From Bacteroidota bacterium (GTDB lineage Bacteria; Bacteroidota; Bacteroidia; Bacteroidales; JAGONC01), in the NCBI GenBank assembly GCA_022711405.1, contig JAKLFC010000021.1, positions 1 through 55,916 on the forward strand: a stretch of 55,916 nt of DNA. The letters run 5' to 3'. Shown here piece by piece: positions 8,068-15,995 of the stretch; positions within the stretch are counted from its first letter, which is position 1, and each line of letters opens with the position of its first letter. A program made the position numbers and the translations under genes. The notes below the pieces were generated by a model that had not been told where the DNA came from, ran no database searches, and saw nothing but the letters and a program-made list of their open reading frames with translations.

Positions 8068-8759
8068 GACTCTGCTGCTGTCAGGTCTGTGTTCTTATTT
8101 TTCTTCTTATGCCTTAACACCTTTGCTTCCAGGTAAAAAATGATCTCCTCGCAGATGTTCTTGGTATGATCGCCTGCTCTTTCCAGTTTGCGGACCACGA
8201 TCAGAAGATTCAAAAGATCCTGAACCTGGTCGGGATAGTTACGGATCAGCCCGGAAATATTGCTGACGGCTTCACGGTTTGCGTCATCCAGCGTCACATC
8301 TTTTGAAAAAATGCTCCTGGCCAGCTGGTTATCTTCCGACTCAAAAGCAACCAGGGCTTCGGAAAGCATGTCGATGGAAGTATCAAACAACATGAGCAAC
8401 TGCGTCTTTGCCAATGCTTCGGACGAAAAAGGATGATCTTTATCCCGGATGATTTTTGCAATACCCCATGCAAAATCACCGATCCGTTCGAGGTTATAGT
8501 TGATTTTCAGCACCGAGAGCACAAAACGGAGCTCATTGGCCAGGGGATTGAACAGTGCCAGGATATTCTCGCAATCCATGTCGATCTTAAGCTCATAGGC
8601 ATCGATCCGCTTTTCAGTGGCAGCGATCTCCGTAGCCAGCCCTCTGTCAAATTCCTCTATTGCCTTGCGCGTCTTGGAAAGCTGGTTGATCACCAGGTTC
8701 CACATGTAAATGATATCGGTCCTGAGGATCTTTAGTTCAATATCAATGTGTGTGGTCAT
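8064..8759 (-). CDS. phoU: Phosphate signalling protein PhoU
   Basis: PhoU couples PstSCAB to PhoR and holds the kinase inactive when phosphate is plentiful. The protein (about 231 residues from 8759) is all-helical with two PhoU repeats, each with the usual E/D-rich metal-binding segments (for example ANELRFVLSVLKINYNLERI and ERAGDHTKNI). The frame opens at 8768, but a TAATTTTG promoter covers 8766-8773, so the ATG at 8759 (MTTHIDIELK) is the better start and the transcript may be nearly leaderless. The stop overlaps the phoB-like start. A C-terminal basic tail (RHKKKNKN) is unusual but harmless. Confidence 0.92.
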   Translation of the reverse strand: MTTHIDIELKILRTDIIYMWNLVINQLSKTRKAIEEFDRGLATEIAATEKRIDAYELKIDMDCENILALFNPLANELRFVLSVLKINYNLERIGDFAWGIAKIIRDKDHPFSSEALAKTQLLMLFDTSIDMLSEALVAFESEDNQLARSIFSKDVTLDDANREAVSNISGLIRNYPDQVQDLLNLLIVVRKLERAGDHTKNICEEIIFYLEAKVLRHKKKNKNTDLTAAES

Positions 8760-8765
8760 AGCATC

Positions 8766-8773
8766 CAAAATTA
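8766..8773 (-). promoter_or_regulatory. -7 element TAATTTTG for phoU-phoB-phoR
   Basis: TAATTTTG on the minus strand is a full consensus match in the 80-bp gap after pstB. It suggests that phoU, the regulator and the kinase have a promoter separate from the pst genes. No TTAACA-type repeats are seen here, so this promoter may be constitutive. The rest of the gap (about 8785-8825) contains CACAGATTTCACGGATGG, a sequence type also often dispersed in intergenic DNA. Confidence 0.5.
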
Positions 8774-8840
8774 CTTATCTTCTGATCATTATCTGTGTCC
8801 ATCCGTGAAATCTGTGAGAAATATATTCGTTCGACAGAGC

Positions 8841-9599
8841 TTAACCGAATTTTCCGGTAACATAATGCTGGGTTTGGATATTCGTCGGGTTGGTGAAGAT
8901 CTTGATCGTTTTGTCCCATTCGATCAGCGCACCCAGATAAAAGAACGCCGTGTAGTCGCTCACCCGGCCGGCCTGCTGCATGTTATGAGTGACAATGATG
9001 ATCGTATAGCTCTTTTTCAGCTCAAAGATCAGGTCTTCAATCTTTCCCGTCGAAATAGGATCCAGTGCCGATGCGGGCTCGTCCATCAGGATCAGTGAAG
9101 GCTCGACAGCCAGTGTGCGGGCAATGCACAATCGCTGCTGCTGCCCTCCTGACAGTTCCATGGCCGACTTCTTCAGCTTATCTTTCACCTCGTCCCATAA
9201 GGCCGCCTTCCTGATGGATTCCACCACGCGCTCTTCAATGAAATGCCTGTCACTGATCCCGTTGACACGAAGACCGAAGGCGACATTTTCAAAAATTGAT
9301 TTGGGGAACGGATTGGGTTTCTGAAATACCATACCCACCTGTTTCCTGAGTTCATCCACCCGGATCGATCTATCGTTGACCTCCATGTTGTCGATGAAGG
9401 CCTTGCCTGTAACCTTTACCCCATCGATCAGGTCGTTCATCCGGTTGAAGACACGCAACAGGGTAGATTTCCCACAGCCGGAAGGACCGATGAAAGCAGT
9501 GATCGTATTGGGCTCTGCGTGGAAATTGATATCCTTCAGTGCCTGGAAATCACCATAAAACAAATTGAAGTTCTGGGTTTCAACCTTATATTCTGGCAT
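8841..9599 (-). CDS. pstB: Phosphate ABC transporter ATPase PstB
   Basis: A 252-residue ATPase that drives phosphate import through PstA/PstC. Walker [10 protein letters not shown] is at 38-46, the Q loop in VFQKPNPFP, the signature LSGGQQQR at 149-156 and Walker [13 protein letters not shown] at 169-180, with the H loop in IIVTHNMQQ. The C-terminal stretch [18 protein letters not shown] is typical of PstB. It begins 6 bp after the pstA stop, so the two are one transcript. Confidence 0.96.
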   Translation of the reverse strand: MPEYKVETQNFNLFYGDFQALKDINFHAEPNTITAFIGPSGCGKSTLLRVFNRMNDLIDGVKVTGKAFIDNMEVNDRSIRVDELRKQVGMVFQKPNPFPKSIFENVAFGLRVNGISDRHFIEERVVESIRKAALWDEVKDKLKKSAMELSGGQQQRLCIARTLAVEPSLILMDEPASALDPISTGKIEDLIFELKKSYTIIIVTHNMQQAGRVSDYTAFFYLGALIEWDKTIKIFTNPTNIQTQHYVTGKFG

Positions 9600-9605
9600 G
9601 GGTTC

Positions 9606-10466
9606 CTATCTGAGTTTTAGCTTCTTACGGTATGATCTTCTGATAGCATTCGCTATCATATTGACAATCAATACAATTACTATCAACACCAATGCCGTGC
9701 CGTATGCCATCGGCCGCGATTCCTCGATATTGGTGCCACTGGTGGTCAGTACATACAAATGGTAGGGCAATGCCATCACCTGGTCAAAGATGCCTGATGG
9801 CAGTTTGGGCAGGAAGTAGGCCGCCACGGTGAATAGGATCGGCGCTGTTTCACCTGAAACCCTGCTGACTGAGAGGATGAGACCGGTGATGATGTTGGGA
9901 AAGGCGATGGGTAACACTACCCTGCGAATCGTGTACAGTTTGGAAGCGCCCAGTGCATAGCTTCCCTCCCGCAGAGATGTATCGACCGCTTTCAGGCTCT
10001 CCTCCGTGGTGCGTATGATCACCGGCAATACCATCAGGCCAAGGGTCAGCGAACCGGCCAGGATCGAATCACCGAATTTCAGCTGGTTGACAAACAACGC
10101 CATACCAAAAAGCCCGAACACGATCGAAGGAATGCCTGCCAGGTTATTGGTCATCATACGGATAAACTTTTTGAACCAGTTCTCTTTCAGGTACTCATTC
10201 ATATAAATACCTGAAAGAACCCCTACAGGAAAAGCAAACAATATACTCCCAACAACCAGGCAGCCGGTACCAATGATGGCTGGCAATATACCTCCTCCGG
10301 TCATCCCCTCGGCAGGCATTGCTGAAAGGAATGACCAGCTAATCACCGAAAATCCTCTGATGAAAATGAATCCCAGAATGATAAAAAGTATGACCACGAT
10401 CAGGTAACTGATCAGTCCGAAAAGGTTGAAAACAATGAATTGGCTCAGGCGCTTTCCTGGTTTCAT
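9606..10466 (-). CDS. pstA: Phosphate ABC transporter permease PstA
   Basis: A 286-residue inner-membrane permease with about six transmembrane segments and the EAA loop (EGSYALGASKLYTIRRVVLP, ending near residue 190) that contacts PstB. It forms the channel with PstC. The N terminus (MKPGKRLSQF) is followed by a first membrane helix at about 13-38. It lies 12 bp after the pstC stop and 6 bp before pstB. Confidence 0.95.
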   Translation of the reverse strand: MKPGKRLSQFIVFNLFGLISYLIVVILFIILGFIFIRGFSVISWSFLSAMPAEGMTGGGILPAIIGTGCLVVGSILFAFPVGVLSGIYMNEYLKENWFKKFIRMMTNNLAGIPSIVFGLFGMALFVNQLKFGDSILAGSLTLGLMVLPVIIRTTEESLKAVDTSLREGSYALGASKLYTIRRVVLPIAFPNIITGLILSVSRVSGETAPILFTVAAYFLPKLPSGIFDQVMALPYHLYVLTTSGTNIEESRPMAYGTALVLIVIVLIVNMIANAIRRSYRKKLKLR

Positions 10467-10478
10467 AACAATTTCGTA

Positions 10479-11678
10479 TTATTTGCTTTTTCGTGGTCTT
10501 ATGAACTCCACCATGGTATTGAACGCAAACGTAATGATAAACAGGATGATACCGAGTGCAAACAGCGCCTTGAAGTGGGTGCCGCCATACGGTGCTTCAC
10601 CAAGTTCAGCGGCGATGGTGGCCGGAATGGTCCTTACAGGCTCCAGGAAGGTGGTGGGGATCATGGCCGCATTGCCGGTGACCATCAACACGGCCATCGT
10701 TTCGCCGATCGCCCTTCCGATCCCGAGAATGAAAGCTGCAATGATCCCCGACCGGGAGTATGGCAGGATTACCCGTATGATTGTTTGCCAGTGCGACGCT
10801 CCCAGAGCCAGACTGGCTTCCCTGAGCGATACAGGTGTGGTCCGGATGGCATCCTCCGCTATGGTGATAATCACAGGTAACGCCATGATAGCCAGTACGA
10901 TGCTACCGGCTAATGCAGTTTCCCCCACAGCAAGATTGAACGTTTTTTGGATCATCGGAACAATGATCACCAATCCGAAAAAACCATACACCACCGATGG
11001 AATGCCTGCCAGTAATTCAATCAGTGGCTTGAAGAAACTTCGCATGCGCGGATGTGCCACCTCACCGATGTAGATCGCCGTGACCAATCCAATAGGCAAT
11101 GCGATCAAAATGGCGCCAAGGGTGACCCATAGCGTTCCCAGGATCAGTGTCAGAATGCCGAACTGGGCAGCAGGTTCAGAGGTGGGGTACCAGGACTTAC
11201 CCGCAAAAAACTCACTGATGCCGATCTTGTTATGAGGTAAGACTTTACCATGAAAATTCCCTGCCAGGTAAAGGTTAGGAAAATAAGCAATCATGTTTGG
11301 CTGATGTGAGATGAGCTCATCTATCTTTTGAGGAAGGAACTCAAAATCAGTCCCCAGCTCCTCTTCATTATAGTAATTTCCAATCTCATTGATCGTAAAC
11401 AGGATGATACTGTCGTGTGTGCCGCCCACTTCATCCCAGTAAAGGATGTCGCGGTTAAAAATGCCACCGATCTGCTGGGTCGTTAATTCATTCACTGGAT
11501 TTAGGGAATGGACAGCCAACACATTATTCCTGTCAACAGAAGTAGAAGTGAAGATCCCAAGCCCCTCCCTGAACAGGAATAAAATGATCAGCAGTACCGC
11601 CAGGCTGGTGACCGTACTGCTGCTGAAAAGTATTCCTTCTGTAATCTTCTCAAGGATTTTCCGCATCCTTCTTTTCAT
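10479..11678 (-). CDS. pstC: Phosphate permease PstC with a PstS-like loop
   Basis: The second channel subunit of the phosphate importer, 399 residues from the ATG at 11678 (MKRRMRKILEKI). The frame is open to 11711 but that start would overlap pstS by 20 bp. The C-terminal two thirds are a normal permease with the EAA loop REASLALGASHWQTIIRV. Between the first membrane helix (about 17-38) and the second (about 175) there is a loop of some 130 residues. Part of it, near residues 55-140, resembles PstS from the same operon: VHSLNPVNELTTQQIGGIF against VHPSNKVSQLTREQLESIF, then W.EVGG, then a later I.Y...LYL match. Usual PstC proteins are near 300-320 residues. Confidence 0.93.
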   Translation of the reverse strand: MKRRMRKILEKITEGILFSSSTVTSLAVLLIILFLFREGLGIFTSTSVDRNNVLAVHSLNPVNELTTQQIGGIFNRDILYWDEVGGTHDSIILFTINEIGNYYNEEELGTDFEFLPQKIDELISHQPNMIAYFPNLYLAGNFHGKVLPHNKIGISEFFAGKSWYPTSEPAAQFGILTLILGTLWVTLGAILIALPIGLVTAIYIGEVAHPRMRSFFKPLIELLAGIPSVVYGFFGLVIIVPMIQKTFNLAVGETALAGSIVLAIMALPVIITIAEDAIRTTPVSLREASLALGASHWQTIIRVILPYSRSGIIAAFILGIGRAIGETMAVLMVTGNAAMIPTTFLEPVRTIPATIAAELGEAPYGGTHFKALFALGIILFIITFAFNTMVEFIRPRKSK

Positions 11679-11691
11679 GCATGTTTCCCGG

Positions 11692-12525
11692 TTATTTTGG
11701 AACAGGTACAAAACCTACATCCATCACTATCTGCTGACCTTCAGCAGATAATACATAATCCAGATAGGGTTTTACCTGTTTTTCAGAGGCAGTAAGAAAA
11801 TAATAATACAGAGGCCTGGAAACGGGATAGGTCTTATTTTGAGCGGTGCCTACAGAGGGTGCGACATAGGTCACTCCCTTATCATACGATACGTTGAGGG
11901 CTTTGACCGTGCTTTCAAGATATGCCAGACCGACATACCCAATGGCTCCACGGGTCTGGCTCACCGACTGTACAATGGCTCCGGTGGCCGGCATCAATAA
12001 AGCTGAGGGCGCAAAGTTCTTTTTATTTAAGACATGCTCCTTAAAAAATTCATACGTCCCTGAGCTGGTCTCCCTGGAGTAAACAATGATCTTCAAATCC
12101 TCTCCGCCCACCTCTTTCCAGTTGGTGATGGATCCCGTGAAAATGCTCTCAAGCTGTTCGCGGGTAAGCTGGCTTACCTTGTTGGAAGGATGAACGATCA
12201 CGGCCAGTGCATCATACGCAAAGATGGTTTCCTTAAACGCTTTCCCGGCATCCTGCATCTTCAGCTTTTCATCCATTTTAATCTTGCGCGATGACTGTGC
12301 AATATCGGTGGTGCCACTTAATAATGAAGAAATGCCCACACCCGATCCGCCACCGGTCACTGTAATCGAAGATCCGGGAAACTTCTTCATATACGTTTCA
12401 GCCTCCATCTGCGATAACGGCAGACAGGTATCGCTTCCCTTGATTTTAAATACGACTTTCTGTGCGTTGAGCAGTGTTGGAAGGGCTAATGAAATGATGG
12501 TTAATAAAAAAATTGTCTTTTTCAT
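11692..12525 (-). CDS. pstS: Phosphate-binding protein PstS
   Basis: The substrate-binding protein of the Pst importer, 277 residues with a signal peptide (MKKTIFLLTIISLALPTLLNAQ would be cut near residue 21). There is no lipobox, so it should be free in the periplasm. Phosphate-contact motifs are GSDTCLPLSQ (about 30-39), TGGGSGVGIS and SRETSSGTYEFF. First gene of pstSCAB; its promoter carries four hexamers spaced by 11 bp (12560-12598), and the stop is 13 bp before the likely pstC start. Confidence 0.95.
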   Translation of the reverse strand: MKKTIFLLTIISLALPTLLNAQKVVFKIKGSDTCLPLSQMEAETYMKKFPGSSITVTGGGSGVGISSLLSGTTDIAQSSRKIKMDEKLKMQDAGKAFKETIFAYDALAVIVHPSNKVSQLTREQLESIFTGSITNWKEVGGEDLKIIVYSRETSSGTYEFFKEHVLNKKNFAPSALLMPATGAIVQSVSQTRGAIGYVGLAYLESTVKALNVSYDKGVTYVAPSVGTAQNKTYPVSRPLYYYFLTASEKQVKPYLDYVLSAEGQQIVMDVGFVPVPK

Positions 12526-12541
12526 GTTTCATAAATTGATT

Positions 12542-12598
12542 GCAAAGTAACTCAATGAATGTTAAGTGAATATTAATCCTCTGTTAAGTATTCCTTAA
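12542..12598 (-). promoter_or_regulatory. pstS promoter with four 11-bp-spaced Pho-like repeats
   Basis: On the minus strand four hexamers follow one another at exactly 11-bp steps: TTAAGG (12593-12598), TTAACA (12582-12587), TTAATA (12571-12576) and TTAACA (12560-12565). Ten bases after the last comes TACTTTGC (12542-12549), a -7-like element. There is no -33 element, as expected for an activator-dependent promoter. The hexamer TTAACA and 11-bp period match known PhoP/PhoB box geometry. The porin promoter repeats the same design. Confidence 0.65.
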
Positions 12599-12604
12599 AA
12601 GGTG

Positions 12605-14029
12605 TCAAAACTTATATTGTAGCCTGAGTGTAAAAACATCGTCTTCCACATCTTTAGAAAAGTCTTTCAGTACATTCGTACTGGTCAGATAAGCAGATGT
12701 TTCATTATTAACGAAATCATAATAGGCCGACAGCTTCACATGTGTATTCCAGCGGTAAGCCCATCCAATGCCAATGGTATAGTATTTCAGGTCGACGGCA
12801 TTGGTAGCCTTATACCCTTTTGGCAGTTCCTTTGAATGGGCCGCTAGTTCATCGGCATCCACATCCGTATTGGGATCGTACCAATCGTATTTGAAGACGA
12901 TTTGGTGCTTGGTTTGAAAAATATTCTGGATGAAATAAACGTAAAATCCGTTGAATCTGCGCAGGTAAGCATCGGCAGGTTCGGTCTTGCTGACCGTTGA
13001 ATAGCCGGTAATATTTCCCTGTTCATCGGTGATGGCGGTGGTTATAAGAGAGGCATCTCCAAGGGGTTGAATGATCGGGCTAATGGATGTTTTGGATGTA
13101 CCGGGCTGAGTTCCGAAGACGTATTCGCTTCTGATCTGCGTGATACCGAACGGAAAATCAAAAACAAGCTGCAGATCAGCCCCGAAATATTCCCGTTTCA
13201 GACGATCACCCAATGCTGAGGTTGTATCCACATGAAAGGCATTCAGCTTTTGCCCATCTGTCAGGGTCACTTCGTCCATTTGATAATTGGTCGGGGTTCC
13301 CTGGCGCCATCCTCCACGATAATAAGAGACTCCCAGGCCATACCTGATCTTTTCATTAACGGTATTCCGGGTGATGGCCAACCGGCCGGTAAAATCCTTG
13401 TAACTGTCAAAATCAACCGTGGTGGGTCCGGTGCCATTAAAGAGCCCACCCTCCAGAGAGAGAAAATTGAACCTTGATGTCTTTGGTGCCTGGATCAGCA
13501 ATTTGGCGCCAAGATCCCTTTCGCCCGGAAATAACGTCTGTGTGAACCTTGATCTTTCAGGGGACTCCCGAAGGCTTGATGAGTAGGCGATCTCATAACC
13601 AAACGGCCGGTTGAACATACCGGCGGTCGCGGTAAAATACCTGGTCCATGGATCGGTAATACTCGCGTAGGCATCCTTGATGACGACTCCTTTTTCTGTT
13701 ACATCGATCTGTAGAACAAACTGGGAGTAATCCCATTCATAGGCAAACTTCACTCGTCCTCTCCGTAAACTGAATCGATTATCGGCATTGGAAGAAAAGT
13801 TCCCCCCTGCATACGAATCAATGCCTGCCTGCGGGGCTTTCTGCCATTGTGCCTGAACATATCCGGAAATCTTTAACCGTTTGAGAAAATCCACATCCGA
13901 TTTAATTTTTTCGATAAAGGATGTCAAGGTATCCGTTTCCTTTTTGCCTTCCTCCTGTGAAAAGACCGGAAGATAAGTAGTGAGGAATACAACGACCAGT
14001 ATGGTCAGGCGGGTAATGTTCTTGATCAT
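12605..14029 (-). CDS. Phosphate-selective porin (OprO/OprP type)
   Basis: A 474-residue outer-membrane beta-barrel that probably lets phosphate or polyphosphate into the periplasm for PstS. A signal peptide (about 1-24, ending VFSQ) is followed by a short acidic helical stretch and then alternating strands with marks of the family: RFSLRRGRVKFAYEW, DAYASI, TAGMFNRPFGYE, and a final aromatic LRLQYKF for barrel assembly. It stands directly upstream of pstS with its own Pho-like promoter, 79 bp from the pstS start. Substrate choice is inferred from family and context. Confidence 0.88.
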   Translation of the reverse strand: MIKNITRLTILVVVFLTTYLPVFSQEEGKKETDTLTSFIEKIKSDVDFLKRLKISGYVQAQWQKAPQAGIDSYAGGNFSSNADNRFSLRRGRVKFAYEWDYSQFVLQIDVTEKGVVIKDAYASITDPWTRYFTATAGMFNRPFGYEIAYSSSLRESPERSRFTQTLFPGERDLGAKLLIQAPKTSRFNFLSLEGGLFNGTGPTTVDFDSYKDFTGRLAITRNTVNEKIRYGLGVSYYRGGWRQGTPTNYQMDEVTLTDGQKLNAFHVDTTSALGDRLKREYFGADLQLVFDFPFGITQIRSEYVFGTQPGTSKTSISPIIQPLGDASLITTAITDEQGNITGYSTVSKTEPADAYLRRFNGFYVYFIQNIFQTKHQIVFKYDWYDPNTDVDADELAAHSKELPKGYKATNAVDLKYYTIGIGWAYRWNTHVKLSAYYDFVNNETSAYLTSTNVLKDFSKDVEDDVFTLRLQYKF

Positions 14030-14079
14030 AATGCTGATTTTTAAGATGATGGATTTGCTTTAGGTTGGCTAAAACCGCA

Positions 14080-14136
14080 GCAAAGTGACACGTTTGATGT
14101 GAATTATTTGTTAACGCGTCATTAATTTTTCCTGAA
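14080..14136 (-). promoter_or_regulatory. Porin promoter with 11-bp-spaced Pho-like repeats
   Basis: On the minus strand hexamers TTCAGG (14131-14136), TTAATG (14120-14125), TTAACA (14109-14114) and TTCACA (14098-14103) are spaced by exactly 11 bp. Ten bases after the last comes CACTTTGC (14080-14087). Both the period and the gap to the -7-like element are the same as in the pstS promoter, although the rest of the sequence differs, which argues for a shared regulator. Confidence 0.6.
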
Positions 14137-14150
14137 ATCAGCAAAATAAA

Positions 14151-14180
14151 AGCACCGGATGAAGTTCATCATCCGGTGCT
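14151..14180 (-). terminator. Intrinsic terminator after tdh
   Basis: AGCACCGGATGA and TCATCCGGTGCT form a perfect 12-bp stem with a 6-base loop. On the minus strand it is followed by TTTTATTTT, so it ends the tdh transcript about 40 bp after the stop; the other strand has a T run as well. Confidence 0.85.
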
Positions 14181-14217
14181 TTTTATGTACAGAATCCTGC
14201 TTTAGGTGAGCTTTCTG

Positions 14218-15180
14218 TCAGATCAATCCTTTTTTATGCTTCTCCCCGATCACGTTCAGCATGTCATCGGTCATCGCTTCCAGGTTCCACTTCGGATCCC
14301 ATCCCCACTCCTGCCGTGCAGCGGTATCATCCATTTTATTGGGCCACGACTCGGCGATCCCCTGCTTGACAGGATCCACATCATAGTTCATTGTCAACTC
14401 CGGGATCCGCTTTTTGATCGCATGGAAAATGATCTCCGGATCGAAGCTCATGGCGGTCACATTGAAGGCATTCCGGTGGATCAACCTGGCCGGATCGGCC
14501 TCCATCAGCTGGATGGCTGCATCCAGGGCGTCGGGCATGTACATCATGTCGAGATAGGTGCCCTTTTTCAGGGGGCAGGTATATTTCTTTTCCCTGATGG
14601 CGGCATAATAGATCTCCACCGCATAATCCGTGGTGCCTCCGCCGGGAAGCGTAACATTGGAGATGATCCCGGGGTAGCGAAGTCCGCGTGTGTCAACACC
14701 AAAGCGCTTGTAATAGTAATCGCTGAGCAGCTCACCGGTCACCTTCGTCACACCGTACATGGTCCCCGGGCGCTGGATCGTATCCTGCGGAGTATTGTCA
14801 AGCGGCGTAGTGGGGCCAAATGCACCGATGGAGCTCGGAAAGAACACCGCACAGCCATTTTCCCTGGCTACTTCCAGTACATTATATACGCCATTCACAC
14901 CCACATTCCAGGCAGCCTGCGGCTTCTGTTCTGCCACCGCCGACAGAAGTGCGGCCAGGTTAAAGATCGTGTCGATCCTGTATTTCTTCACCACTTCTGC
15001 GATACGTTCAGGCTCCGTGGCATCCACTTTTTCCAGCGGTCCTGATTCCGCCAGCTCCGGTGATGGTTTTGTGCTTCGCCAGCCTGCCACCACGTTGCCG
15101 GATCCGTACACTTCCCTCAGACGCATGGTCAACTCAGAACCGATCTGTCCAACTGCACCGATGATCAGTATTTTTTTCAT
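14218..15180 (-). CDS. tdh: L-threonine 3-dehydrogenase, SDR type
   Basis: Oxidises L-threonine to 2-amino-3-ketobutyrate with NAD+. The 320-residue protein is an extended short-chain dehydrogenase, not the zinc type: Rossmann motif GAVGQIG at 8-14, SSIGAFGP at 116-123, catalytic Tyr142 and Lys146 in MYGVTK. The product is the substrate of Kbl, encoded divergently at 15996, so the two genes give the threonine-to-glycine plus acetyl-CoA route. Its promoter (15224-15231) is almost identical to that of kbl. A strong terminator follows at 14151. Confidence 0.93.
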   Translation of the reverse strand: MKKILIIGAVGQIGSELTMRLREVYGSGNVVAGWRSTKPSPELAESGPLEKVDATEPERIAEVVKKYRIDTIFNLAALLSAVAEQKPQAAWNVGVNGVYNVLEVARENGCAVFFPSSIGAFGPTTPLDNTPQDTIQRPGTMYGVTKVTGELLSDYYYKRFGVDTRGLRYPGIISNVTLPGGGTTDYAVEIYYAAIREKKYTCPLKKGTYLDMMYMPDALDAAIQLMEADPARLIHRNAFNVTAMSFDPEIIFHAIKKRIPELTMNYDVDPVKQGIAESWPNKMDDTAARQEWGWDPKWNLEAMTDDMLNVIGEKHKKGLI

Positions 15181-15223
15181 ATTCCATTGAAATTTAATTG
15201 TTAATTTATTAACAGAAGAGCCG

Positions 15224-15231
15224 CAAAGATA
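15224..15231 (-). promoter_or_regulatory. tdh -7 element TATCTTTG
   Basis: Within AACAGTATCTTTGCG, which recurs almost unchanged at the kbl promoter on the other strand. It starts about 43 bp before the tdh start codon. Confidence 0.65.
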
Positions 15232-15248
15232 CTGTTTTTTGAATCAGC

Positions 15249-15364
15249 AATAATGAACATTTGAACATGGAATTTCAAGTTGAATTGAAACTTTAAAGTT
15301 AACTCAGATTTGAATTCAACCTTTAACTTCAACTTCCACCTCTCTGTTCTAATGTTCATTATTA
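15249..15364. repeat. Inverted-repeat element, left copy around four-helix gene 1
   Basis: Begins AATAATGAACATTTGAACA and ends TGTTCTAATGTTCATTATT, so its ends are complementary. The interior is made of TTCAAGTTGAATT and TTAACTTCAACTTCC words. The same element stands in reverse orientation at 15815-15934, sharing CTCTGTTCTAnTGTTCATT at one end and TCAGATTTGA inside. It touches the stop codon of the gene at 15365. Confidence 0.7.
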
Positions 15365-15733
15365 TTAATTCCCAGATCCTTTATTTCTGGTTGCCGTCTG
15401 CACGCTTTTTACGAAGATAGAAATCAATTCCGTATTTTCGTTGATGATTTCGACAAGTGAAACATTTTCAATTAGTTTCATGCGATCGATCATCTTCAGT
15501 GTCGCCTGGCATTCCCTGAGCTCTTTTAGAACAATTTTGATCTTATGTACAAAATCATTATACGATTCAGCTCCTTGAGCTTCTGCGTAGTTCAGGACCG
15601 TTGAGGTGGAAGATCGGCTTATCTGAGCATAAAGATTGCTGCTGAATTTATCCCCCGGCAGGCTATCAATTATGGTTTTGATATTCACCACAAAATTTAT
15701 GAGCCTGTCTTCAAGGTCAAATTTGTATTTCAT
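15365..15733 (-). CDS. Four-helix-bundle protein (S23/IVP family), copy 1
   Basis: A 122-residue all-helical protein of the family first seen as intervening-sequence proteins of 23S rRNA and related in fold to the Avd accessory protein of diversity-generating retroelements. Marks are the helix DFVHKIKIVLKELRE and the C-terminal ENTELISIFVKSVQTA, both shared with copy 2 at 17334; the motif RSSTSTVLNYAEA precedes them. No 23S rRNA or reverse transcriptase is nearby. The gene sits in the divergent tdh-kbl promoter region, bracketed by two inverted copies of one element, and has its own promoter at 15779-15809. Its function is unknown; a nucleic-acid-binding pentamer as in Avd is only a possibility. 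Confidence 0.85.
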   Translation of the reverse strand: MKYKFDLEDRLINFVVNIKTIIDSLPGDKFSSNLYAQISRSSTSTVLNYAEAQGAESYNDFVHKIKIVLKELRECQATLKMIDRMKLIENVSLVEIINENTELISIFVKSVQTATRNKGSGN

Positions 15734-15778
15734 TTTTGATTGTTAATCCTTTTTAGCGTATTTTGTGACCCTATCTAT

Positions 15779-15809
15779 CATAATTATTTTTCTGAAAAAG
15801 CGGAACAAA
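15779..15809 (-). promoter_or_regulatory. Promoter of four-helix gene 1
   Basis: TTTG (15806-15809) and TAATTATG (15779-15786) are separated by exactly 19 bp on the minus strand, the Bacteroidota -33/-7 arrangement with one mismatch. It lies about 46 bp before the start and inside the right repeat boundary. Confidence 0.5.
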
Positions 15810-15814
15810 CTTCC

Positions 15815-15934
15815 AATAATGAACAGTAGAACAGAGAAATTTAGGTTAAAGGTCAATGATAAGCTCAAATCTGATTTACGTTCAAAATTTGAATTAAACT
15901 TCGACTTCCCTGTTCTATTGTTCATTATTATTAG
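15815..15934. repeat. Inverted-repeat element, right copy around four-helix gene 1
   Basis: Begins AATAATGAACAGTAGAACAG and ends CTGTTCTATTGTTCATTATT, again self-complementary at the ends, and is related to the left copy in inverted orientation. The similarity continues outward: both copies are followed on the outer side by TTCAAAAACAGTATCTTTGCG and then TGTTAAT, i.e. the tdh and kbl promoters. Confidence 0.7.
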
Positions 15935-15945
15935 TTCAAAAACAG

Positions 15946-15953
15946 TATCTTTG
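15946..15953 (+). promoter_or_regulatory. kbl -7 element TATCTTTG
   Basis: Lies in AACAGTATCTTTGCG, the mirror image of the tdh promoter. The predicted leader is about 37 nt to the start at 15996. Confidence 0.65.
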
Positions 15954-15995
15954 CGCCCAATTTGTTAATTCAATAACATTAAATGTAATACGGTT

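Noticed and set aside
14206..15045. 279-residue frame antisense to tdh
   Set aside because: The tdh strand has Rossmann and YxxxK motifs, promoter and terminator; the antisense frame is His/Gly-rich shadow.
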